A DNA stretch of 64,000 bases. It comes from an uncultured Pelagibacteraceae bacterium (GTDB lineage: Bacteria; Pseudomonadota; Alphaproteobacteria; Pelagibacterales; AG-422-B15). The translations under genes and the position numbers were made by a program. Positions 8,734 through 16,092 of the stretch are shown here, piece by piece. Each line of letters starts with the position of its first letter. The first letter of the stretch is position 1. Location: NCBI GenBank assembly GCA_902523535.1, contig CABYZQ010000003.1, forward strand, positions 83,514 through 147,513. Direction: 5' to 3'. Under the pieces are notes generated by a model that saw nothing but the letters and a program-made list of their open reading frames with translations, was not told where the DNA came from and did no database searches.

Positions 8734-9249
8734 ATGAAAAACTTTTTTTCTAAAATATTTAATTTTATTAAATCAATATTTAATTTGAATTTCACTGATT
8801 TTACCTGGATTAAAACAGCTAAATTTGTTGAGTTAGATAATATTGATGTTTCTGAAGACCCTGTAAGACCAGAGCTTGATCTTGAATGGAGAACCACCCA
8901 TGACAGAAAAATATATGGTTTAGAATATAATAATGAAATTGAAGGTATTATGTGTTTAGCTTTCACAAAGGATGTTCCTCATTCAATAAAAGAATTGGAC
9001 TTAATGAGCCGACTGGCCGTTTACGAGCAAAATGCTGATACAATAATTGCTTATACTGTGTGGTCGAGAAAAAAAGGTGCGGGCAAAAAAATTATGGAAG
9101 AGGCTTTAAAATTTGGCAAAGAGATGGGGTACAAAAGGATTGTAACACTCTCTCCTTTGACACCAATGGCTACTCATTACCACATCAGAAATGGAGCAAA
9201 ACTCCTAGGACATAATCCAACCACTCAGAATTTTGAATATTCTTTCTAA
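8734..9249 (+). CDS. GNAT-like acyltransferase, unknown substrate
   Basis: The 171-residue protein starts with a basic, amphipathic stretch (MKNFFSKIFNFIKSIFNLNF) and then has a GNAT-like layout: a beta-rich middle (KIYGLEYNNEIEGIMCLAF), the segment VWSRKKGAGKKIMEEALKFGKEMGYKRIV, which resembles motif A with its CoA pyrophosphate loop (KKGAGKK), and a C-terminal block LSPLTPMATHYHIRNGAKLLG, where the HxxxG arrangement recalls GNAT proteins acting on carrier-bound substrates. The fold assignment is moderately sure and the substrate unknown. It lies just outside the guaA-end repeat and 60 bp upstream of the photolyase gene on the same strand. Confidence 0.6.
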   Translation: MKNFFSKIFNFIKSIFNLNFTDFTWIKTAKFVELDNIDVSEDPVRPELDLEWRTTHDRKIYGLEYNNEIEGIMCLAFTKDVPHSIKELDLMSRLAVYEQNADTIIAYTVWSRKKGAGKKIMEEALKFGKEMGYKRIVTLSPLTPMATHYHIRNGAKLLGHNPTTQNFEYSF

Positions 9250-9309
9250 TACTGCAGACTTTCAGTTCAAATCCATGGAAACTAGCTATAATTAGGCTAT
9301 ATATAAATT

Positions 9310-10752
9310 ATGGCGTTAGCAAAAAATATAAATGTAATGTGGTTCAGGCAAGACCTGCGTTTAGCCGACAATCCTGCTTTAACTAATGCACTTGAGGATG
9401 GCAAGACCTTACCAATCTTTATATTAGATGATTTCAATTCAAAAGAACACGTAAATGGTGCTGCAAGTAAGTGGTGGCTGCATCATTCATTAATCAAATT
9501 AAATAAGTCATTAAAAAATAAACTCTGTTTTTTTAGAGGCAACCCAATAGATATTCTGGATGAAATTAACAAACGATTTGAAATTTCAAATATATTTTGG
9601 AGTCGCTGTTATGAACCTTGGAGAATCAGAAGAGACAAAAAGATAAAAAAACATTTCAATGACCAAAACATAAACGTGAATACCTTTAATGGATCGCTTT
9701 TATGGGAGCCATGGAATATAGCAAAAAAAGATGGCACTCCCTACAAAGTATTCACCCCATACTATCGAAAAGGGTGTCTAAATTCTGATAAGCCTCGAAT
9801 GCCACTACCAGCACCTAATCTATCAAATTTAATATCAATTGATAATCATGATTCAATAATAGAAGACCTGGAGCTAATGCCTAAGCACAATTGGTATAGT
9901 AAAATGATTTCTCTTTGGTCACCTGGAGAAGAAGGTGCCCATAGTAAGATTGAAGAGTTTATATCAAATGGATTAAATAATTATAAAGAAGGAAGAAATT
10001 TTCCATCCAATCAGAATGTTTCTCAACTTTCACCTCACTTACATTTTGGTGAAGTTTCGCCAAATCAAGTATGGTACCGAGCTAAGACAAAAGAGGGAAA
10101 ATTAGACATTAAGAAAGACCTAGACCACTTCTTGAGTGAATTAGGTTGGCGTGAGTTTTCTTTTAATTTGCTCTATCATTTTCCATTTCTTCCAAAAGAA
10201 AACTTGCAAAAGAAGTTCGATAATTTTCCATGGGATGATGATAAAGAGAAATTAAAGAAATGGCAAAAAGGACTAACTGGCTATCCGATTGTAGATGCAG
10301 GTATGCAAGAATTATGGCAAACAGGTTACATGCATAATAGACTAAGAATGGTAGTGGGATCATTTCTTGTAAAAAATTTACTTTTACATTGGCATCATGG
10401 AGAAAGATGGTTTTGGGACTGCTTGATTGACGCGGATCTAGCGAGTAATAGTGCTGGGTGGCAGTGGATCGCTGGGTCAGGAGCCGATGCCGCTCCATAT
10501 TTTAGAATTTTTAACCCAATAACTCAGGGACAGAAATTTGATCCTGACGGAAAATATACAAGAAAATACCTACCTGTTTTGAATGATATGCCGGATAAGT
10601 TCTTATTTAACCCTTGGGAAGCCCCTGAAGATGTCCTAAGATCAGCAGGTGTAAAGCTTGGCGAGAATTATCCACTGCCTATTGTTGAAATTGGCTCATC
10701 CCGTCAAAAAGCTTTAGAGGCATTTGCTACAACTAAAACTTTAATAGCCTAA
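9310..10752 (+). CDS. phrB: Deoxyribodipyrimidine photolyase (class I CPD photolyase)
   Basis: This flavoprotein uses blue light to split cyclobutane pyrimidine dimers. The 480 residues contain the antenna-binding alpha/beta domain (MWFRQDLRLADNPAL at the start) and the FAD-binding helical domain with LGWREFSFNLLYHFP, GYPIVDAGMQELWQTGYMHNR, the RMVVGSFLVK helix, and DADLASNSAGWQWIAGSGADAAPYFRIFNP, the strongly conserved class I core. The tryptophans of the electron-transfer chain appear to be in place. Class I photolyases and cryptochromes share these motifs, but the conserved active-site N in the DAGMQELWxTGxMHNR block and full length favour a repair enzyme. Its stop overlaps the next gene's start by one base (TAATG). 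Confidence 0.95.
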   Translation: MALAKNINVMWFRQDLRLADNPALTNALEDGKTLPIFILDDFNSKEHVNGAASKWWLHHSLIKLNKSLKNKLCFFRGNPIDILDEINKRFEISNIFWSRCYEPWRIRRDKKIKKHFNDQNINVNTFNGSLLWEPWNIAKKDGTPYKVFTPYYRKGCLNSDKPRMPLPAPNLSNLISIDNHDSIIEDLELMPKHNWYSKMISLWSPGEEGAHSKIEEFISNGLNNYKEGRNFPSNQNVSQLSPHLHFGEVSPNQVWYRAKTKEGKLDIKKDLDHFLSELGWREFSFNLLYHFPFLPKENLQKKFDNFPWDDDKEKLKKWQKGLTGYPIVDAGMQELWQTGYMHNRLRMVVGSFLVKNLLLHWHHGERWFWDCLIDADLASNSAGWQWIAGSGADAAPYFRIFNPITQGQKFDPDGKYTRKYLPVLNDMPDKFLFNPWEAPEDVLRSAGVKLGENYPLPIVEIGSSRQKALEAFATTKTLIA

Positions 10753-11270
10753 TGAATACAGACACTATTCTTCTTATTGTACAAATGGTAGCAGCGTTTG
10801 GCGTGCTCGTCTCAGTTATTTATTTGGGATTACAAATTCATCAACAAAATGAAATTACTAAAGCTCAATTTGGACACTCTCTTACACAACGAATGTATGA
10901 AAGATATTTTAATACAGCGAAAGATAAGGAGTTTAGTAATTTTTTAGCAAAAGATTGGGCCACAGGTGACCTAGATGATTCAGATAAATGGCGCGTCGCT
11001 ATTTTTATAAATACATTATTGGTGGATATTTTTGATACCTACGAAAAAGTTGAAAAAGGCTTTGTTGACGAGTCACATTTAAAGATGAGAATGCATATGC
11101 TAAAACTTGGAGTTATGAAAGCGCCTATAGCACAATCATCATGGAAATATTGGAAAGGGATAAAGTCAGATGAGTTTATCAATTGGTTTGAAGCAGAAAT
11201 TTATGGCGACTCTGACTCTTTCAATGAAGGGTATCAAGAAGAAGTAATCCCTAATGTTAGGCGAAAATAG
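10752..11270 (+). CDS. Membrane-anchored protein of unknown function
   Basis: The 172-residue protein has one N-terminal transmembrane helix (LIVQMVAAFGVLVSVIYLGL) followed by a soluble helical region beginning QIHQQNEITKAQFGHSLTQ. This layout, ending in a VxYLxLQIxQ segment and polar helices, is seen in many uncharacterised marine bacterial proteins. The helical body includes paired aromatic segments (MHMLKLGVMKAPIAQSSWKYWKG). There are no recognisable catalytic motifs. Start and photolyase stop share one base, which suggests translational coupling and perhaps a role near the membrane under light or UV stress, but that is only context. Confidence 0.7.
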   Translation: MNTDTILLIVQMVAAFGVLVSVIYLGLQIHQQNEITKAQFGHSLTQRMYERYFNTAKDKEFSNFLAKDWATGDLDDSDKWRVAIFINTLLVDIFDTYEKVEKGFVDESHLKMRMHMLKLGVMKAPIAQSSWKYWKGIKSDEFINWFEAEIYGDSDSFNEGYQEEVIPNVRRK

Positions 11271-11325
11271 ACAGTTTTTAAGCTTTTTATAGAAATTTTT
11301 CTATTTCTAAAGTATAAACCGCTGG

Positions 11326-12153
11326 ATGAAACGTAAATCTGTAATTGATATCAAAAACCAAAAGGGAAAAACTCCAATTGTTTGCTTGACGGCGTACACC
11401 TCACCGATTGCAAGATCTATTGATGGCTGCGGTGATCTTTTATTAGTAGGCGACTCACTCGGAATGGTTCTGTATGACTATCAAAATACATTGCCAGTAA
11501 CACTCTTTCAAATGATAGAGCATTCAAAATCTGTTGTTAATGTAACAAAACAGTCGTGCGTTATAGTTGATATGCCTTTCGGCACTTATGAAGAGTCTGT
11601 TGGCAAAGCTTTTATGAATGCTGCAAAAGTAATGAAGGAAACAAACTGCAATGGAGTAAAGCTTGAGGGTGGAAGAAATATGTTTGAAACGGTAAAATAT
11701 TTAACTGATCGTTCAATTCCAGTAATGGGACATATTGGTCTTCAGCCTCAAAGTGTACTCATAGATGGTGGCTATAAAGTCAAAGGAAGAAATAAATTTG
11801 ATTGGGGTAAGTATATTGATGATGCAATTGCAATAGAAGAGGCTGGAGCATTTTCAGTAGTACTAGAAGGTATGGCTGAACCATTAGCTGCAGAGATTAC
11901 ATCTAGAATATCGATACCAACGATTGGCATAGGCGCCTCTCCTAATTGCGATGGCCAGGTGTTAGTAACAGAAGATATGTTAGGCTTAACTAACATTGCC
12001 CCCAAGTTTGTAAAAAAATATGCTGATTTAGAAAGCTTAATAAAAAAGGCAGCGCATCAATATGCTGACGAGGTGAGAAATAGAGAGTTTCCTGGTAAGG
12101 AGCATACTTATGCTATGAATCCTCAAATAGTTAGAAAAGGTGATGAAGATTAA
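11326..12153 (+). CDS. panB: 3-methyl-2-oxobutanoate hydroxymethyltransferase
   Basis: PanB makes ketopantoate from alpha-ketoisovalerate and methylene-tetrahydrofolate, the first step of pantothenate and CoA synthesis. The 275-residue protein has LTAYTSPIARSID, the metal-binding LVGDSLGMVLY, the DMPFGTYE loop, VKLEGG with the substrate-binding region, MGHIGLQPQS and GIGASPNCDGQVLV, all typical. No panC is adjacent. The stop overlaps the start of the YfgM-like gene by one base (TAATG), so the genes are probably co-translated although the functions differ. Confidence 0.97.
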   Translation: MKRKSVIDIKNQKGKTPIVCLTAYTSPIARSIDGCGDLLLVGDSLGMVLYDYQNTLPVTLFQMIEHSKSVVNVTKQSCVIVDMPFGTYEESVGKAFMNAAKVMKETNCNGVKLEGGRNMFETVKYLTDRSIPVMGHIGLQPQSVLIDGGYKVKGRNKFDWGKYIDDAIAIEEAGAFSVVLEGMAEPLAAEITSRISIPTIGIGASPNCDGQVLVTEDMLGLTNIAPKFVKKYADLESLIKKAAHQYADEVRNREFPGKEHTYAMNPQIVRKGDED

Positions 12154-12785
12154 TGTCAGATATTTTAAGGCAAGTTGATGAAGAATTGAGACATGATCGT
12201 CTAATGAATTTGTGGAGACGTTACCGTATATATTTAATTGGTGGACTAATTTTATTAATTGGTTCGGTACTTGGTTATCAAATTAACAAGTCGATAAATC
12301 AGTCATTTTATGAGGAAGAAGTAGAGAAATATATTGGCACTTCAGATTTAGTGGATTTTAATCAAACGATTGAAAACCTAGGTGAAATTGAAAATTCAAA
12401 TCAATTACTTATTTCAGGTATTGCACAAATTAAAATTGCAACTCTATTAATGGAAAATGGAAAAATACAAGAAAGTAAAGACAAGCTTTTAGAAATAATT
12501 AATGAAGATAAAACAGACGACATCATAACTGACCTGGCTATCTATTTTTATTTAATGAGTAATTTAAATGACATGGCGATGAATGAAATAAATATATATA
12601 TTGACAGTGGCAAATTAGAAAATAGTTCTTTTAAATTTCTTTTTAAAGAAATTATTGCTATTAAAAATTTATTAGTAGGCAAAATTCAAATATCTAAAGA
12701 AAAATTTGAAGAACTAATTAATGATGAAAATACTCCAAGAGATATTGTTATTAGGGCAACTAAATTTTTAGACACAATTAAATAG
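12153..12785 (+). CDS. YfgM-like membrane-anchored TPR protein (BamB partner gene)
   Basis: The 210-residue protein begins with a short cytoplasmic segment rich in charge (RQVDEELRHDRLMNLWRRYR), one transmembrane helix (IYLIGGLILLIGSVLGYQI) and a periplasmic helical domain with the ELLMENGKIQESKDKL-type TPR repeats of the YfgM/DUF2133 family. In proteobacteria yfgM-type genes lie directly before bamB, and YfgM is a periplasmic chaperone-associated protein that contacts the SecYEG translocon. Here bamB follows after 1 bp. Sequence identity to E. coli YfgM is low, so the call rests on architecture and position. Confidence 0.8.
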   Translation: MSDILRQVDEELRHDRLMNLWRRYRIYLIGGLILLIGSVLGYQINKSINQSFYEEEVEKYIGTSDLVDFNQTIENLGEIENSNQLLISGIAQIKIATLLMENGKIQESKDKLLEIINEDKTDDIITDLAIYFYLMSNLNDMAMNEINIYIDSGKLENSSFKFLFKEIIAIKNLLVGKIQISKEKFEELINDENTPRDIVIRATKFLDTIK

Positions 12786-12786
12786 T

Positions 12787-14085
12787 ATGATAAATATTTT
12801 ATATATTATTTTACTATCAACATTTGTAATATTTAGTTGTACAAAAAAAGAAATAATAGAGAAAGATTCTAATAGTTTTTCTATATTGGCGTATGATGCA
12901 GAAATTTCAGAAACATTAGGACTAAATATAGAAGATATAAGAATAGATCCTCCAAAGGAACTAAATTTTTGGTCGCAGCATTTTCAAAATCCAGGTAATA
13001 ATTTGAATAATATATTTTCCTTATCTGAAATTGAAGATAAGACAAAGATTATTTCTGGGACCAGAGGAGCTCTTAACATAATTCAGCCAATTTATTTTAA
13101 TGACACAATTTGCTACATTTTACCCAAGGGATTCTTAGAATGTCGAAATTTAGAAAGTAATGAAAAAATATTTTCAATTGATATAAAAGTTGATGGAAAT
13201 AAAAAGTATGAAGTTATAAGAGGAGGACTCGCTTATTTTGATAATAAAATAGTTCTAGTTGATGCCTATGGGCAGATTCTACTGATCGACTCTGATGATG
13301 GAAATAAAATATGGGGAAAAAAAATTGAATTTCCTATATTATCCCCACCACTAATTTATAGAAATCAAATTTTATTTATCTCGTCAGATAATAGATTATT
13401 TTCACTTTCATTAGAAACTGGCGATATAGAGTGGTCGTTTCAAACAATAGCTGAAGCTAAGAAAAGTCTTATTACAGCTTCCCCTATAGCTTTTGAAAAT
13501 ACAATCATAGCCCCTTTCAGTAATGGTGAGCTGGTTGCTTTTGATAACGATAGTGGTAGACCATTGTGGTCAGAAAATGTTTCAAAGGTTTCATTGCTTA
13601 GTAATTTTGACATCAAGGATATTTCTGCCAGTCCAGTATTATCAAATAACACAATTTTTTCTTTAAGTACAAATGGCAAATTGATATCAATAAATGCTAT
13701 TAATGGAAAAAGGAATTGGGCAATTGATTTATCAGGTTACAGAACTCCAACTATTTCAGGAGGTCAAATATACGTTATTGATGAAGACGGAAAACTTATT
13801 TGTTTAAATAAAAATACTGGTGAAGTATTTTGGATTACAGAACTCAATAAATTTAAAAAAGGTCAAAAAGCAAAGGATCTAAATTTGTGGCTAGGTCCTT
13901 ATTTAATAAATAGTTTATTATATAATATTTCTTATTTTGGCGAATTAAAGATTGTATCACCAATTACAGGAGAAGTATTGTCGACTAATAGTTTAGGAGT
14001 TAAAGGTATTATATTGCCGCCAGTTATATTAAGTAATGCAATATTTATGACGGATGAAAATTCCAATGTCTTCTATTTTGAATAA
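12787..14085 (+). CDS. bamB: Outer membrane assembly lipoprotein BamB (PQQ-like beta-propeller)
   Basis: BamB is the beta-propeller lipoprotein of the BAM complex that inserts outer-membrane proteins. The 432-residue protein starts with a lipoprotein signal whose lipobox ends FVIFSC, giving a lipidated Cys near residue 18. At least five propeller blades carry the PQQ-like repeat signature, for example LIDSDDGNKIWGKKI, SLSLETGDIEWSF, AFDNDSGRPLWSE, SINAINGKRNWAI and CLNKNTGEVFWIT. Position between the YfgM-like gene and der is conserved across proteobacteria. Its last bases overlap the der start region. Confidence 0.93.
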   Translation: MINILYIILLSTFVIFSCTKKEIIEKDSNSFSILAYDAEISETLGLNIEDIRIDPPKELNFWSQHFQNPGNNLNNIFSLSEIEDKTKIISGTRGALNIIQPIYFNDTICYILPKGFLECRNLESNEKIFSIDIKVDGNKKYEVIRGGLAYFDNKIVLVDAYGQILLIDSDDGNKIWGKKIEFPILSPPLIYRNQILFISSDNRLFSLSLETGDIEWSFQTIAEAKKSLITASPIAFENTIIAPFSNGELVAFDNDSGRPLWSENVSKVSLLSNFDIKDISASPVLSNNTIFSLSTNGKLISINAINGKRNWAIDLSGYRTPTISGGQIYVIDEDGKLICLNKNTGEVFWITELNKFKKGQKAKDLNLWLGPYLINSLLYNISYFGELKIVSPITGEVLSTNSLGVKGIILPPVILSNAIFMTDENSNVFYFE

Positions 14086-14887
14086 AATAAATTTCTGTAT
14101 TATTGGTAAGCCAAATTCTGGCAAATCAACTTTATTTAACTGTTTACTTGAAGACAACATTTCCCCAGTTGGTGACGAATACGGTCTTACAAAGAATTTG
14201 TTAAAAGATAAATTTACGATGTATAGTCACGATTTTATAATTTTTGATACTCCTGGTCTAAGACGAAAAAGTAAGATAGACGATCTGGATGAAAAGAAAA
14301 GAAACAAGGAGGTTATAAAACTTGTCGACAAGGTTGATACAGTAATTCTACTCATAGACTCTGTTGAAAATATTACCAAACAAGACTTTAGGCTGGCTGA
14401 TTTGGCAATAACAAAAAAGAAGATACTATTTTTCTTGTTCAATAAGATTGATCTAGTTGAAGAAGGAAAAAAATTTAAAAATAAAATAGATAAATATTTA
14501 AGCAATAATTACAGTCAATATCAAATGATTAATACTGATTTTATTTCTGCGAAGAAAAACATTAGAATTAAGAATTTCATAAAACAAATTATTAACAAGA
14601 ATAAACTTGCTAACACTGAAATTACAAAAGTAAATTTAAATAAATTCCTTAATTATTTAAATAAACAATCAAAATATCCAAAAATTAAAAAAAGAGAAAT
14701 TAAACCAAAGTATATTGTACAAATAAAGACTGGCTCTCCACTCTTTAAAGTCTTTATTAATTCAAAAAAGAAAGCGCCTCTAATATTTCAAAGATTTTTT
14801 GATAATGCTTTTAGAGATTTTTTTAAAATAAAAGGAGTGCCAATTTCATATCAGTTTATTAGTTCTAGCAACCCATATTCAGACTAA
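14066..14887 (+). CDS. der: Der (EngA)-like ribosome-assembly GTPase with a single G domain
   Basis: Der normally has two tandem GTPase domains and a C-terminal KH-like domain (about 440-490 residues) and acts in 50S assembly. This protein has about 273 residues and only one G domain: G1 GKPNSGKS (14-21), G2 threonine in YGLTKN, G3 DTPGLRRKSKI (61-71), G4 NKID (126-129), G5 ISAKKN. DTPGLRRKSKI and ITKQDFRLADLA match the second Der domain (consensus DTAGIRRKGKV, ITEQDLRI). The KH part is recognisable in GSPLFKVFINSKKKAPLIFQRFF and FKIKGVPISYQF. I take ATG 14066, which has an upstream GGA; ATG 14054 is also possible. It overlaps bamB by 20 bp and converges on the SDR gene with a 4-bp overlap. 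Confidence 0.85.
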   Translation: MSSILNKINFCIIGKPNSGKSTLFNCLLEDNISPVGDEYGLTKNLLKDKFTMYSHDFIIFDTPGLRRKSKIDDLDEKKRNKEVIKLVDKVDTVILLIDSVENITKQDFRLADLAITKKKILFFLFNKIDLVEEGKKFKNKIDKYLSNNYSQYQMINTDFISAKKNIRIKNFIKQIINKNKLANTEITKVNLNKFLNYLNKQSKYPKIKKREIKPKYIVQIKTGSPLFKVFINSKKKAPLIFQRFFDNAFRDFFKIKGVPISYQFISSSNPYSD

Positions 14888-15573
14888 AGCTTAATAATCT
14901 CACCGCTTTTTTCATTTGATAGCAAGAATTTTACAATCGCACTTGCAACGTCGGCTGGATCTTTTATTTGCTTTTTATTCTCACCGGGCATGATATTTTC
15001 TCTAAATTTAGTATTTACTGCACCTGGATAGATAATATTAGCATTTATAGAGTTGCCTTTATTCTCATTAGCGAAACTTAAGACTAGTTCATTTAATGCT
15101 GTCATGATTGGTTGATATATACCCCAATATTGGGATTTCATTTGAGTTTTTATTGAAGAAATAATAACAAAGTTAGATTTTTTAGAATTTTTCAGTAAAG
15201 GATGAAAATGTTTCATAATTCTAAAATTAGAAATATAGTTTAAATTGATAGTGTCATTTAATTCATTTAAATCAATTGACTCTACAGGAGATAGCTTAGT
15301 AATTTGGCCTGCCGATGATACAATAATATCTAAAAACCTATCTTTTTTAAATATTTCTTCAGAAAGATTTTCTATTACATTAGGCTTACATAAATCAATT
15401 GGAACAATTGTACATTCACACCCATTTGAAATTATTTTATCATTTATCTCTTCTAATTTAGATGCATTACGTGACAGAATATATATGTGTTTAACTGTCT
15501 TTGATAACTCCTGAGCAATACTTGCTCCAATTCCAGATGAGGCGCCTGTAATTAGACAATTTAGATTTCTCAT
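14884..15573 (-). CDS. Short-chain dehydrogenase/reductase-like protein with altered catalytic lysine
   Basis: The 229-residue protein has the SDR nucleotide-binding motif TGASSGIG (residues 9-16), NAG-like SSAGQ (86-90), an active-site serine pair (139-140) and tyrosine (Tyr153). In the YxxxK signature, however, residue 157 is methionine (IYQPIMTAL), so the lysine needed for NAD(P)H-dependent catalysis is missing. The fold is otherwise intact, including the PGAVNTKF segment. Homologous SDR genes close the rplI-dnaB-alr-cvpA-purF block in many alphaproteobacteria; here purF is absent and cvpA is next door, 2 bp away. It may be inactive as a reductase or use altered chemistry. Confidence 0.85.
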   Translation of the reverse strand: MRNLNCLITGASSGIGASIAQELSKTVKHIYILSRNASKLEEINDKIISNGCECTIVPIDLCKPNVIENLSEEIFKKDRFLDIIVSSAGQITKLSPVESIDLNELNDTINLNYISNFRIMKHFHPLLKNSKKSNFVIISSIKTQMKSQYWGIYQPIMTALNELVLSFANENKGNSINANIIYPGAVNTKFRENIMPGENKKQIKDPADVASAIVKFLLSNEKSGEIIKL

Positions 15574-15575
15574 GT

Positions 15576-16091
15576 TTAAATACCTATTTCCTCTAAATTT
15601 CTTGGTATATGCTCAAAAAAGTCTATTCCAATATTTACCATTTCAGCAAATGAGCTGCTATTCATAAAGTCATCTAATAGACTAGAAGATATATTTTGAT
15701 TTATAAAAAATAGAGTTATCACAACTACAATATACCCTCTGAAAATGCCCAGGACTCCTCCGAGTCCCATATCAACCAGCCCCTTTTTCTTAGGTTGTAA
15801 AAAACCGATAAAAAGTCTGAGTAAGAATGAAATAAATATATATGAGGTTATGAGGGTAATTAGAAATATTGTAACATCAGATAAAGTTTCATTAGTAATA
15901 TATTGATCTGCAACTGGTCTTAATAAGGCAAAACAATTTTTAAGTATAAAAAATATTAATACCCATTTGATTAAATTAAAAAAACTTTTTAATAATCCAT
16001 TTTTAATACCAAGAAAGATTGATATTAGGCAAATTATTAGGAAAGTAATATCAAAAGCATTGAGAAACTGAGAATAATTAAGAACGTTCAT
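15576..16091 (-). CDS. cvpA: CvpA family membrane protein
   Basis: The 171-residue protein from ATG 16091 has four hydrophobic segments typical of CvpA (LIICLISIFLGIKNGLLKSFF, WVLIFFILKNCFALL, VTIFLITLITSYIFISFLLR, GGVLGIFRGYIVVVITLFF) with the conserved GxxxGxxRG-like GLGGVLGIFRG. The longer in-frame start at 16148 would overlap the exporter gene and adds a charged stretch that is not part of the family. CvpA proteins are linked to envelope integrity and colicin V production in E. coli. It is usually followed by purF, which is not here. The start is 1 bp after the exporter stop. Confidence 0.88.
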   Translation of the reverse strand: MNVLNYSQFLNAFDITFLIICLISIFLGIKNGLLKSFFNLIKWVLIFFILKNCFALLRPVADQYITNETLSDVTIFLITLITSYIFISFLLRLFIGFLQPKKKGLVDMGLGGVLGIFRGYIVVVITLFFINQNISSSLLDDFMNSSSFAEMVNIGIDFFEHIPRNLEEIGI

Positions 16092-16092
16092 C

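Noticed and set aside
11286-11305. Terminator between the unknown gene at 10752 and panB
   Set aside because: ATAGAAA/TTTCTAT can pair but the loop is only two bases and the stem almost all A-T; stability is too low to call.
14054-14085. Frameshifted remnant of Der domain 1 upstream of der
   Set aside because: The upstream sequence is the intact C-terminal propeller of BamB; no G-domain motif was seen in other frames of the overlap.
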